DNA of 13,250 bases from Fimbriimonadales bacterium (GCA_025060055.1 JANXCK010000040.1:1-13250); one strand, 5' to 3'. Numbered from the stretch's first letter, positions 1 through 6,455 are shown. The notes: a model not told the origin generated them from the letters alone. Translations and numbers: made by a program.

Positions 1-829
1 TGTCATCGTCCCACTGTATGCTGGTGGAGCAGCCGATGTCGCCTGCATCCTGCATGCTCCACAGCATCGGCTGCGCACGGCTGGCAAGGGTCACAGTACC
101 CGTGTTAGGGTCGAACGCCCGAGCATAAATAACCGCCCATCCGCCCAGCAGCGTTGTGCCCGGAGCGCCGTCGTCCGCTGGGGTTGCTGGCAGCTGAAGG
201 CCGCCTATCGGCTGCAAGCACACGGGCGAGTAGTAGTAACCCGTGCCCGCATTCAGATTGCCATAGTCCAGCACCACGCCTTCAATGAAGCGACCAGGAC
301 CGTCAAACACATCGTGCACGTCCTGACACTCGGCGTCGAACCGCTCCAGTGTGAGAATCAGGACAATGCAGCGCTCAGGGCTGGTGGGCGGGTTCCAGAA
401 CCACGCGTGGGTCAACGAAATGGCGTTCCCACCGTTGTATTGCGGGTCTTCCAAGCACTCAATATCATTTGCCCAGTAGGGATTGTGATAAGTCGGACCG
501 AAGTACCAGCGCGTGCTTGGGGTAAAGTCGGGGCGGCAGTTCGAACCGCCGATGGGGTTGCCTGCCGCGTCCGTGCCAAAGTGGTCGAACACGAGAATCT
601 CGTCTCCAGGACACGGACCTGCGGGCGCGAAGTCGCCCACCTCAATCCACGGGGTCACAGGCACAATCTTGCCGTTCTCCCATCGGATCTTCATCATGCG
701 CTCAGGCAAGACCATCTGACCTGGTTCTGCGGGTTGCAGCGTCAGCTGCTTCTGCTTGTCACCAGCGAATGCAAACGAGGCGCTCAAAATCGCGCCTGCC
801 ACCACGAAGGTCATTGATCGACACATCAT
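1..829 (-). CDS. Secreted protein, paralogue of the dockerin protein at 3225-4193 (3' end outside window)
   Basis: Reading the minus strand from 829 gives about 276 codons without a stop, running off the window edge. The N-terminus is a signal peptide (hydrophobic FVVAGAILSASFAFA, likely cut after AFA), so the product is exported. Several blocks match the protein at 3225-4193: RWEN..VP...WIEVG.FAPAG.C, NPYW.NDI, H.WFW.PP...ERC, DAECQ.VH and GGLQLPA.PADDGAPGT.LLGG, so the two genes are duplicates. A C-terminal dockerin pair would be expected beyond the edge but cannot be seen. Three ATG codons stand in a row (832, 829, 826) behind AAAGGAGG; 829 gives a 6-base spacing and is preferred. It has its own promoter at 905-933. 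The molecular function is not recognised; inference is an extracellular or cell-surface protein. Confidence 0.85.
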   Translation of the reverse strand, partial: MMCRSMTFVVAGAILSASFAFAGDKQKQLTLQPAEPGQMVLPERMMKIRWENGKIVPVTPWIEVGDFAPAGPCPGDEILVFDHFGTDAAGNPIGGSNCRPDFTPSTRWYFGPTYHNPYWANDIECLEDPQYNGGNAISLTHAWFWNPPTSPERCIVLILTLERFDAECQDVHDVFDGPGRFIEGVVLDYGNLNAGTGYYYSPVCLQPIGGLQLPATPADDGAPGTTLLGGWAVIYARAFDPNTGTVTLASRAQPMLWSMQDAGDIGCSTSIQWDDD

Positions 830-904
830 CATAAGCCTCCTTTCGCAGGCACAAACCTTAGGGGCGCGGGGTTGACTCAGCGCTCCCCTGATGCCTGCAC
901 CTAT

Positions 905-933
905 ATTATACCCCATTTTCCATGGAATGTTCA
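905..933 (-). promoter_or_regulatory. Sigma-70-like promoter of the secreted protein gene
   Basis: On the minus strand a perfect TATAAT (910-905) lies 17 bases from TGAACA (933-928), a 4/6 match to TTGACA. The implied start near 898 would leave a leader of about 70 bases before the ATG at 829. Confidence 0.6.
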
Positions 934-1019
934 CTGGATGAGGCTCAATTCGGGGGTAGAAGGGCTGAAAAGTGGGCAATTCGAGCCGTCGTGGGCTACT
1001 GCTGAGACTCGCGTGCCCT

Positions 1020-1027
1020 GCCGATAA
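1020..1027 (+). promoter_or_regulatory. Possible sigma-28 (flagellar) -10 box upstream of fliG
   Basis: GCCGATAA is an exact match to the known flagellar sigma-28 -10 consensus and faces fliG. No TAAA-like -35 box sits at the expected distance (about 15 bases upstream reads GCTG), so this may be chance. It lies about 190 bases before the fliG ATG, with repeats between. Confidence 0.25.
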
Positions 1028-1050
1028 TAACCCCTGAATGGGCGGCTCCT

Positions 1051-1086
1051 CTCTCCCGCGTGGCGGGAGAGGGGTCGGGGGTGAGG
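1051..1086 (+). repeat. Palindromic intergenic repeat, family A, copy 1
   Basis: A 9-bp perfect stem CTCTCCCGC / GCGGGAGAG closes on GTG (1051-1071) and is followed by GGGGTCGGGGGTGAGGG. The same hairpin plus G-rich tail recurs at 1146-1184 and, in reverse orientation, at 1099-1142 and 2442-2490. Confidence 0.75.
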
Positions 1087-1098
1087 GCGAAACCCAAT

Positions 1099-1142
1099 CC
1101 CTCACCCCCTGCCCCCTCACTGCGTGGGCGAGGGGGGAGAGG
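1099..1142 (-). repeat. Palindromic intergenic repeat, family A, copy 2 (reverse orientation)
   Basis: It starts CCCTCACCCCC and continues into a weaker hairpin, CCCCCTC / GAGGGGG, around an 11-base loop. Orientation is opposite to the copies on either side. Confidence 0.6.
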
Positions 1143-1145
1143 ATG

Positions 1146-1184
1146 CCCCTCTCCCGCGTGGCGGGAGAGGGGGTGGGGGTGAGG
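1146..1184 (+). repeat. Palindromic intergenic repeat, family A, copy 3
   Basis: A perfect 12-bp stem CCCCTCTCCCGC / GCGGGAGAGGGG with a GTG loop (1146-1172) is followed by a GTGGGGGTGAGGGG tail. It ends about 35 bases before the fliG ATG, so the hairpin would lie in any fliG transcript starting upstream of it. Confidence 0.75.
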
Positions 1185-1219
1185 GGACGGTAACACTCAA
1201 AACAGCGGTTGATGTAGCC

Positions 1220-2236
1220 ATGCTCAAACCAGGTGAGAAAAAGCTAACAGGCAAGCAGAAGGCGGCAATTATCTTGGTCGCGTTAGGCACAGAGGTCGCC
1301 TCCAAAGTGCTGCCGCACCTCAGCGATGCGGAGGTGGAGGAACTCAGCCTCGAAATCGCGCGGCTGGGCAGCGTACCCGCCGAAGTGCGCCAGCAAGTGA
1401 TCCAAGAGTTCTACGAAATCTGCCTCGCGCAGAACCTTGCCTTAGAGGGCGGCTTAGACCACGCTCGCGAACTGCTGGAACGCGCCTACGGCGCCGAAAA
1501 AGCCGCGCAGATACTGGAGAAACTCACCCGCGCCCTGCAAATGTTGCCGTTCGACTCCATCAAGCGCGTGCATCCCTCGCAGCTCAGCACCTTTTTGCAA
1601 GAGGAACATCCGCAGACGATTGCGCTGGTGCTGGCGTACTTAGAGCCGCAGGCCGCAGCGCAGGTGCTGAGCAGTCTCCCCCCTGAGCTGCGCCCCGAAG
1701 TTGCCGAACGCCTCGCCACGATGGGCAGCACGCCTCCCGAAGTGATACGGCGTGTGGAGAATGTGCTGCAACGCAAACTCTCCAGCATCGCCAGCCAAGA
1801 ACTCACGGCGGCGGGCGGCGTCAAGTCGCTCGTGGAAGTGATTCAGTGGGTCGATCGCAACACCGAACGCGCGATTTTCGACTATTTGACCGACAACAAC
1901 CCCGAACTCGCCGAAGAGGTGCGCAAACTGATGTTCACCTTCGAAGACCTGCTGCAACTGGACGACCGCGCCATCCAGCAGATTTTGAAGGAAGTGGACA
2001 TGAAAGAACTCGCGCTTGCGCTCAAAGGCGCCAGCGACGCCCTAAAAGACAAAATCTTCCGCAACATGTCTGAGCGTGCCGTAAACATGCTCAAAGAGGA
2101 GCTGGAGTTTATGGGTCCCGTGCGTGTGCGCGATGTGGAGGAGGCACAGCAGCGCATCGTGAGCATCGTGCGCCGCATGGAAGAGGCGGGCGAGATAGTA
2201 ATCTCGCGTGGCGGCGAGGAGGAAATGCTGATTTAG
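1220..2236 (+). CDS. fliG: Flagellar motor switch protein FliG
   Basis: FliG forms the rotor ring of the flagellar motor; it binds the MS-ring protein FliF and meets the stator to produce torque. The 338-residue product matches the family's usual length (about 330-340). Visible hallmarks are the N-terminal KLTGKQKAAIILVALG, the middle-domain EHPQ motif (residues 129-132) and the charged C-terminal domain, with MFTFEDL (238-244), DDRAIQQILKEVD and a final GPVRVRDVEEAQQRIV helix. The frame stays open back to a GTG at 1124, but those extra 32 codons come from repeat DNA; ATG at 1220 fits the family. No clear Shine-Dalgarno precedes it. fliH follows with a single base between, so the two are probably co-translated. 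The usual partner fliF is not upstream. Confidence 0.95.
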   Translation: MLKPGEKKLTGKQKAAIILVALGTEVASKVLPHLSDAEVEELSLEIARLGSVPAEVRQQVIQEFYEICLAQNLALEGGLDHARELLERAYGAEKAAQILEKLTRALQMLPFDSIKRVHPSQLSTFLQEEHPQTIALVLAYLEPQAAAQVLSSLPPELRPEVAERLATMGSTPPEVIRRVENVLQRKLSSIASQELTAAGGVKSLVEVIQWVDRNTERAIFDYLTDNNPELAEEVRKLMFTFEDLLQLDDRAIQQILKEVDMKELALALKGASDALKDKIFRNMSERAVNMLKEELEFMGPVRVRDVEEAQQRIVSIVRRMEEAGEIVISRGGEEEMLI

Positions 2237-2237
2237 C

Positions 2238-3179
2238 ATGCAACCGCCCTTCCCCACACTGGACGAACTCAGTAGCACGGGCGTCCCCGCCCGTGCAGAA
2301 CCTGCGCGTGGCACGGGCGTCCCCGCCCGTGCAGAACCTACGCGTAGCACGGGCGTCCCCGCCCGTGCAGAACCCATGCGTGGCACAGGCGAGGACGCTC
2401 GTGCAAACCTCGTGGCGTTGGGCGATGTGGTTTCCAAGCAGCCCTCACCCCTTAGTCCCCTCTCCCACCGCGTGGGAGAGGGGGAGAGGTCAAACGAGGC
2501 AGCCTTCAGCCTACTCCCCTATGACAAGGGCAGACCCCCTTTCCCCGAATACGCGCCACCCGCCAGCTCCGACGCTGCGCCCGACTTGGACGCAATTCGC
2601 GCCGAAGCCGAAGCAATTCGCCTACGAGCCATCCAGGATGCCGAACGCATTCGTGAGCAGGCACTGCGCGAGGGCTACCAACGCGGCTACGAACAGGGCT
2701 ACGCCGACGGCGCGCACGATGCCCGCCAACACGCCGAAGCGGAACTCCAGCAGACCGTTGCCAACCTGCGCTCCGAGGTGGAACAGCTCATCCAGTCGGT
2801 ACAGGCGCAGTATGAGGCGTATCTTCAGCACGCCGAAGCGCACATGCTCGAGCTCGCGCTGGAAGTCGCCCGCAAGATTGTGCGCGAGGAACTCAAACTC
2901 CAGCCTGAACATGCGCTTGCGATTGTGCGCGATGCGCTGCGCCGCGTGCAGGGGTTCGTGCATATCCGCATCCGCGTGAACCCGCTGGACTTGGAACTCG
3001 TCCGTCAGAACCGCGCAACGCTACTACAGGTTATAGACGGTATCGAGGGCGTCGAGATCGTGGAAGATCGGCGCGTCGATCAAGGTGGCTGCATCGTTGA
3101 GACCGAGCAGGGCGTGTATGACGCACGCATCAGAACGCAGCTGAGCGAGATTGAGCGCGTGATACGGGAGGCAGCCTAA
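2238..3179 (+). CDS. fliH: Flagellar assembly protein FliH with a repeat-derived N-terminal extension
   Basis: FliH binds and restrains the export ATPase FliI and helps deliver it to the flagellar export gate. A textbook AxxxG(xxxG)nxxxA helix is present: A142, G146, G150, G154, G158, A162. A long Glu/Gln-rich coil follows, then the FliH/YscL C-terminal domain with EDRRVDQGGCIVET (277-289) and a TQLSEIE helix. At 313 residues it exceeds the usual 200-240. The excess lies in residues 13-85, encoded by four 36-bp palindromic repeats and one family A repeat read in frame. The ATG at 2238 begins just after the fliG stop; AGGAGG inside the fliG end is 15 bases away, rather far. Later in-frame starts (ATG 2373, then GTG and TTG codons) would remove most or all of the 36-bp repeats, so the true start is uncertain. 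Confidence 0.9.
   Translation: MQPPFPTLDELSSTGVPARAEPARGTGVPARAEPTRSTGVPARAEPMRGTGEDARANLVALGDVVSKQPSPLSPLSHRVGEGERSNEAAFSLLPYDKGRPPFPEYAPPASSDAAPDLDAIRAEAEAIRLRAIQDAERIREQALREGYQRGYEQGYADGAHDARQHAEAELQQTVANLRSEVEQLIQSVQAQYEAYLQHAEAHMLELALEVARKIVREELKLQPEHALAIVRDALRRVQGFVHIRIRVNPLDLELVRQNRATLLQVIDGIEGVEIVEDRRVDQGGCIVETEQGVYDARIRTQLSEIERVIREAA
2275..2404 (+). repeat. Four tandem 36-bp units carrying a palindrome, inside fliH
   Basis: Units begin at 2275, 2311, 2347 and 2383. Each has 9-bp arms GCACGGGCG and CGCCCGTGC around TCCC; the fourth is degenerate. The period (36 bases) is a multiple of three, so each unit adds 12 residues of the type TGVPARAEPxR. There are no unique spacers, so this is not a CRISPR array. 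Confidence 0.85.
2442..2490 (-). repeat. Palindromic repeat, family A, copy 4, inside fliH
   Basis: CCCTCACCCC leads into a perfect 12-bp stem CCCCTCTCCCAC / GTGGGAGAGGGG with a CGC loop (2457-2483). It has the same layout as the intergenic copies upstream of fliG, but here is read as the residues SPLSPLSHRVGEGER. Confidence 0.8.
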
Positions 3180-3210
3180 GCCCCCTCTCCCACAGCATAA
3201 GAGAGGGGGC
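3180..3210. terminator. Hairpin between convergent fliH and the dockerin protein gene
   Basis: A perfect 10-bp stem GCCCCCTCTC / GAGAGGGGGC with an 11-base loop begins at the last base of the fliH stop codon and lies 15 bases before the end of the opposing gene. Its arms resemble family A repeats. There is no T tract, so if it terminates it is not a canonical intrinsic terminator. Confidence 0.5.
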
Positions 3211-3224
3211 AAGAAGGTAGGGGG

Positions 3225-4193
3225 TTAGCAACCCGTGCCGAAGTTGAGTAGCACGCTCAGCAGGTCTTGATCATTCACCACGCCGTCACAGTTCGTATCG
3301 CCCGCGTTGCCTGTCGAGCCAAAGTTGAGCAACACGGTCAGCAGGTCGTTATCGTCTATGCAGCCGTCGTTGTTGAGGTCGGGCGAGCAAGGCAGAACTG
3401 CCCTAAACACGATTGAGCCGCCGTAGACTCGCGCGCCCTCGTCCACATATTGGTAACACTCCTCTGGAGAGTGCCCACCGTCTGGCGGGTTGTCATCGCT
3501 CCAGTGGAGCGCCGTTGAGGTACCGACGCCTGTATAAGCAAGCACGGGCTGTGCCCCTGAGGCGGGCGTTAGAATGCCCGTATTCAAATCGACAGCGCGA
3601 GCATAAAACACGCCGTATCCGCCCAGCAGAACCGTGCCTGGCGCTCCATCATCGGCGGGCAAAGCGGGCAACTGCAAACCTCCGACTATCGCCAAGCAGT
3701 ACCCTGTCTCGTACAGCCCCTGCCGAATCGTACCAAAATCGAACAGCACGGCGTCCAACGCTGAGGTTCCATGCACATTCTGGCACTCGGCGTCCACCTG
3801 TTCCACTGTGAAAAGAAGCAAGAAGCACCGCTCAAAGCCAGAGGGGGGACTCCAGAACCATCGGTGGTCGAAGCTCGAGGCGCGCGCCCCGTTATAGCGT
3901 GGGCTGACTAAGGTCGCAATATCGTTGACCCAGTAGGGGTTGTTGCTGCCAACGGCAATCGAGCGCGGTTCGGTATGACTGAATACAACTTGTTCGCCAG
4001 ATGCGCACCCACCTGCGGGAGCGAACTCACCCACCTCGATCCAGTCGCTCAGCGGAACTACACGCTGATTTTCCCACCGCACCTTCATCAGGCGCAAGGG
4101 CGTAACCTGCTGCGGCGTGTCGTACAGTTCTTGACCGCTCAGTATCGCCGTGCAGCAGAGCAGGAAGCCCAGCCCAAGCCACTTGTGCTTCAT
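3225..4193 (-). CDS. Secreted protein with C-terminal dockerin-type repeats
   Basis: The 322-residue product opens with a signal peptide (KHKWLGLGFLLCCTAILSG). A middle domain of unknown fold follows, shared with the truncated gene at 1-829. The last 54 residues carry two dockerin type I-like calcium-binding loops, DLNNDGCIDDNDLL and DTNCDGVVNDQDLL, each followed by a xVLLNFG helix. Dockerins bind cohesins in cellulosomes; outside such systems the same repeats are common tails of secreted proteins, and no cohesin is seen here. The start is firm: GAGGAGG lies 7 bases before the ATG. It sits 25 bases behind the small membrane protein gene and is probably the last gene of that operon. Inference: extracellular or surface protein of unknown task. 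Confidence 0.9.
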   Translation of the reverse strand: MKHKWLGLGFLLCCTAILSGQELYDTPQQVTPLRLMKVRWENQRVVPLSDWIEVGEFAPAGGCASGEQVVFSHTEPRSIAVGSNNPYWVNDIATLVSPRYNGARASSFDHRWFWSPPSGFERCFLLLFTVEQVDAECQNVHGTSALDAVLFDFGTIRQGLYETGYCLAIVGGLQLPALPADDGAPGTVLLGGYGVFYARAVDLNTGILTPASGAQPVLAYTGVGTSTALHWSDDNPPDGGHSPEECYQYVDEGARVYGGSIVFRAVLPCSPDLNNDGCIDDNDLLTVLLNFGSTGNAGDTNCDGVVNDQDLLSVLLNFGTGC

Positions 4194-4218
4194 GGGTGAC
4201 CCTCCTCAGTTTGGGTTG

Positions 4219-4437
4219 TTAGCGCCGTCCGCCTGAGCCAGCAATCGGCAGTGGCTCAGGTGGACCTTTCAGCTCGCTTTCGGGCAGTCGTGGTCCAGAC
4301 TTGTATTCTGGGTAGGCACTCTCCTTCACAGTGCTGGATGCACCACCGCTGCCAGAGGCGAGATACCACACCAGCGCAAACGCCAGAATCGCCACAATCA
4401 CGATAATCCCAATCCCAACAGGTTTCGGAATTTCCAT
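4219..4437 (-). CDS. Small single-span membrane protein
   Basis: A 72-residue protein with one hydrophobic helix near the N-terminus (about residues 8-28, IGIIVIVAILAFALVWYLASG), then a polar tail rich in Pro, Gly, Ser and Glu ending GSGGRR. A good ribosome site (GGAGG, 6 bases from ATG) supports it as a real gene. It starts 12 bases after the prepilin-like gene ends and is followed after 25 bases by the dockerin protein gene. I recognise no family. The layout suggests a small anchor or accessory of the two exported neighbours, but that is inference only. Confidence 0.7.
   Translation of the reverse strand: MEIPKPVGIGIIVIVAILAFALVWYLASGSGGASSTVKESAYPEYKSGPRLPESELKGPPEPLPIAGSGGRR
4232..4260 (-). 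promoter_or_regulatory. Inverted repeat at the 3' end of the small membrane protein gene
   Basis: A perfect 9-bp repeat, CCTGAGCCA / TGGCTCAGG, with an 11-base loop lies inside the coding sequence about 40 bases before the next gene's ATG. In mRNA it could form a hairpin within the operon; no T tract follows, so any role in attenuation or mRNA stability is speculative. Confidence 0.35.
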
Positions 4438-4449
4438 AGTGAGCCTCCA

Positions 4450-5427
4450 TCAATAGTAGTCGTCCAAGTCCCACAGATACTGCTGGGGATCGGTGATGCG
4501 TCCGGTGCACATCGTGCGCAGTTCACATCCCTGCGCCAACTGGCGCGGTGTGTACGCCTTGACATGCCCATCGACGAATGCGACCATCATCCGCTCGCTT
4601 CGGTGCCACGGCCATGTCCCGCCGAACTCCATCCAGGTGTACCAGTCGCGGGCGTTCTCCAGCATCCAGCAGGCGGGCAAACGATTGCGGCAGCTTGTGC
4701 CGCGATAGCTGTACCAGCCCCACGCACGCCCGCTGCTGCACTCTCTGTGAATGATGGTGAAGGTGTCGATCTCGCGCCCAGAAGCATCGTACCACCAACG
4801 ACATGGCGGCATCACAATCCAGTTCCCGCCACAGACAGGCTGCCGCGTCCGACGATCGCGCCACCACAAGCTGTCTACGAACAAGACGGTGCTTGCAGGG
4901 TTTTTGATGTTCGCGTCGGTCGCAGGAATGTTCTGGGCGTTGCGTCGTCCGGGAAAGTTGTTTCCGTACATAATCGGCGACAGGTACACATAGTTGTAGC
5001 CCAAGTTGGTCTTGAGTGCCCAGCGGTACTCGCGCGCACACTGGCGGGTTGGGGCGGGTTCGTTGTCGTCGAATCGGCAGGCGTCCAGAATCTCGTCTAC
5101 CGCATGAGGATCCGAGGGGCAACGGAACATCAGCCAGTTCCCGACATACGGGAAAATCAGTTGTGCTAAGATTTTGTCGCGGCACTGCTCCTCATCGGGG
5201 TCGCCTGCAAGCGAGTCGAACCACTGCGTTAAGGGCTGCGTTGTGTCGAAGTCGCTGGTGTACATCACGACTGCGCGCGCCACCTGGTGGAACCGAGAGC
5301 CGCAGGTCGTTTGCCGCGCACTCTCGCGTGCCTGCGCCAGCACAGGGAACAGAATTGCCGCCAAGATGGCGATAATCGCTATCACAACGAGCAGCTCAAT
5401 CAAGGTGAAACCAGCGCGTTTCATCAT
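4450..5427 (-). CDS. Prepilin-like protein with type IV pilin N-terminus and H-X10-DG tail
   Basis: The N-terminus is a classic type IV pilin/pseudopilin signal, KRAG|FTLIELLVVIAIIAILAAILFPV, with prepilin peptidase cutting after Gly and the conserved Glu at mature position 5. The 325-residue product has a large Cys-rich globular domain and ends with HRSERMMVAFVDGHVK, a one-residue-longer version of the H-X9-DG motif of the prepilin-associated family abundant in Planctomycetes, Verrucomicrobia and Armatimonadota. Its exact role there is unknown; a surface or periplasmic pseudopilin is the usual guess. The frame reaches 5487, but the ATG at 5427 has GGAGG 7 bases upstream and a short pilin leader, so it is preferred; the ATG at 5424 is next. 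It heads the set of three minus-strand genes. Confidence 0.9.
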   Translation of the reverse strand: MMKRAGFTLIELLVVIAIIAILAAILFPVLAQARESARQTTCGSRFHQVARAVVMYTSDFDTTQPLTQWFDSLAGDPDEEQCRDKILAQLIFPYVGNWLMFRCPSDPHAVDEILDACRFDDNEPAPTRQCAREYRWALKTNLGYNYVYLSPIMYGNNFPGRRNAQNIPATDANIKNPASTVLFVDSLWWRDRRTRQPVCGGNWIVMPPCRWWYDASGREIDTFTIIHRECSSGRAWGWYSYRGTSCRNRLPACWMLENARDWYTWMEFGGTWPWHRSERMMVAFVDGHVKAYTPRQLAQGCELRTMCTGRITDPQQYLWDLDDYY

Positions 5428-5445
5428 AGCCAGGCCTCCGCATAT

Positions 5446-5454
5446 ATTATAGCA
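5446..5454 (-). promoter_or_regulatory. Extended -10 promoter of the prepilin-like gene set
   Basis: On the minus strand TGCTATAAT combines a perfect -10 box with the TGn extension. No good -35 box lies at 16-18 bases, as is common for extended -10 promoters. Transcription would start around 5439, giving a leader of only about 12 bases that barely holds the GGAGG. Confidence 0.55.
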
Positions 5455-5491
5455 TGTTTCGGCACAAAATCGCGCACTCCTGCCCATCGAT

Positions 5492-5512
5492 GTGAACCGC
5501 CTCTCTGTTCAC
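5492..5512. promoter_or_regulatory. Inverted repeat GTGAAC-N9-GTTCAC in the divergent region
   Basis: Perfect 6-bp arms 9 bases apart lie between the divergent prepilin-like gene and the isomerase gene, a place where an operator would act. It is upstream of the -10 at 5446-5454. No regulator gene is nearby and the arms are short, so chance is possible. Confidence 0.3.
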
Positions 5513-5575
5513 TCACGCAGTTCCTGCAAAGCCGAACTCGGGGGATTTCGAGGGCAAAGGGCACATCCAAAAGCA

Positions 5576-5602
5576 GGGTTTCCAAATCGCTTGTCGAAAC
5601 CC
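5576..5602 (+). promoter_or_regulatory. Inverted repeat GGGTTTC / GAAACCC just before the isomerase gene
   Basis: Perfect 7-bp arms with a 13-base loop end 10 bases before the ATG at 5613, exactly where a ribosome site would be expected and none is seen. It may be an operator or an mRNA hairpin affecting translation. No convincing -35/-10 pair for this gene was found. Confidence 0.35.
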
Positions 5603-5612
5603 AAACCCCGTT

Positions 5613-6452
5613 ATGCATGTCGGCATTCTCACCGCGCCGTTTGCGGGCGAGCCGCTGGAAAAAGTGTTCGAGTTCGCCCAACGCCACGGCTTTCAGACGC
5701 TGGAGCTGGCGTGCGGATATGGACATCCGCACCTGAATCTGGACAGTCCTGACCTCGACACGCTCAAACGGCTCATCGACACGACGGGCGTGAGGCTTTC
5801 GGCAGTGGCGTTCTACACCAACAACACGCACCCTGACCCCCACGAGCGCCAGCGCAACAACGAGGGCGTTCGCAAAGCGATTGATCTCGCCCACGCCTTA
5901 GGAGTGGAGGTGGTCTGCACGCTCGCAGGGCATCCCGTGCCTGGCAAGAGCAAGATGCAGACTATCGAAGAGGATTGCGCTGCTGTGTTCCATCCCCTGT
6001 GCGAGTATGCTGGCGAGAAGGGCGTCGCGATTGCGCTGGAGAACTGGTTCGCCACCAACATCCAAGCGTTAGACCACTGGCAGCGACTGTTCGAGGTTGT
6101 GCCCCACGCGAACTTCGGGCTGAACTTCGATCCCTCGCATCTGCTCTGGCAGCAGATCGACTACATCAACGCCGTGTTCCTGTTTGGCTCGCGCATTTTC
6201 CATACCCATGCCAAAGACACGGAAGTGATGCGCACCCGCTTGGAGTATGTGGGCAATCAGGGCAGTGGCTGGTGGCGGTATGTGATTCCGGGCTTGGGCA
6301 GCATCCGCTGGGGCGAGTATATCGGCGCGCTGCGCCGCGTAGGCTACAACGGCGTGCTTTCCATCGAACACGAGGACGCTGCCGTCGGACGCGAGGAGGG
6401 CTTCCTCATCGGCAAACGCTACTTAGAGCAGTTCATCGCTTCGGAGGTGTAA
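5613..6452 (+). CDS. Sugar phosphate isomerase/epimerase family protein (TIM barrel)
   Basis: The 279-residue protein has the xylose isomerase-like TIM-barrel layout of the IolE / hydroxypyruvate isomerase / AP endonuclease 2 superfamily. Expected divalent-metal ligands are visible: Glu143 in ALENW, Asp173 and His176 in NFDPSH, His199 in HTHAKD and Glu252 in SIEHED. HTHAKD and the closing GYNGVLSIEHED are typical of sugar epimerases acting on keto sugars or inositol derivatives. The substrate cannot be told from sequence, and no sugar transporter or dehydrogenase is adjacent. The protein lacks a signal peptide and is likely cytosolic. The start is the first ATG of the frame; it lacks a Shine-Dalgarno, and an inverted repeat sits just upstream. 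It is followed after 3 bases by the LolA-like gene. Confidence 0.9.
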   Translation: MHVGILTAPFAGEPLEKVFEFAQRHGFQTLELACGYGHPHLNLDSPDLDTLKRLIDTTGVRLSAVAFYTNNTHPDPHERQRNNEGVRKAIDLAHALGVEVVCTLAGHPVPGKSKMQTIEEDCAAVFHPLCEYAGEKGVAIALENWFATNIQALDHWQRLFEVVPHANFGLNFDPSHLLWQQIDYINAVFLFGSRIFHTHAKDTEVMRTRLEYVGNQGSGWWRYVIPGLGSIRWGEYIGALRRVGYNGVLSIEHEDAAVGREEGFLIGKRYLEQFIASEV

Positions 6453-6455
6453 GCC

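Larger units (their letters stand above)
833..1219. other. Divergent intergenic region between the secreted protein gene and fliG
   Basis: This 387-base gap holds the promoter of the leftward gene (905-933), a possible sigma-28 type -10 box facing fliG (1020-1027) and, from 1051 to 1184, three copies of a palindromic CTCTCCCGC-type repeat. An open frame (GTG at 1124) runs through the repeats into fliG, but its residues are only repeat-encoded Gly/Arg/Glu/Pro. No gene was found here. Confidence 0.7.

Noticed and set aside
314..817. Plus-strand open frame opposite the secreted protein gene
   Set aside because: The minus-strand frame has a signal peptide, ribosome site, promoter and a paralogue; the plus frame has none of these.
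1124..1219. N-terminal extension of FliG from a GTG at 1124
   Set aside because: The extra residues are translated family A repeats, have no ribosome site, and FliG has its usual length and N-terminus from 1220.
2275..2404. Possible CRISPR array
   Set aside because: The 36-bp units are contiguous with no unique spacers, and no cas genes are present.
4564..5169. Plus-strand open frame opposite the prepilin-like gene
   Set aside because: The minus-strand product carries an unmistakable pilin signal and H-X10-DG motif; the plus frame is a shadow.
5424..5894. Minus-strand open frame over the isomerase start
   Set aside because: It overlaps the well-supported isomerase gene and the divergent control region, and has no family resemblance.
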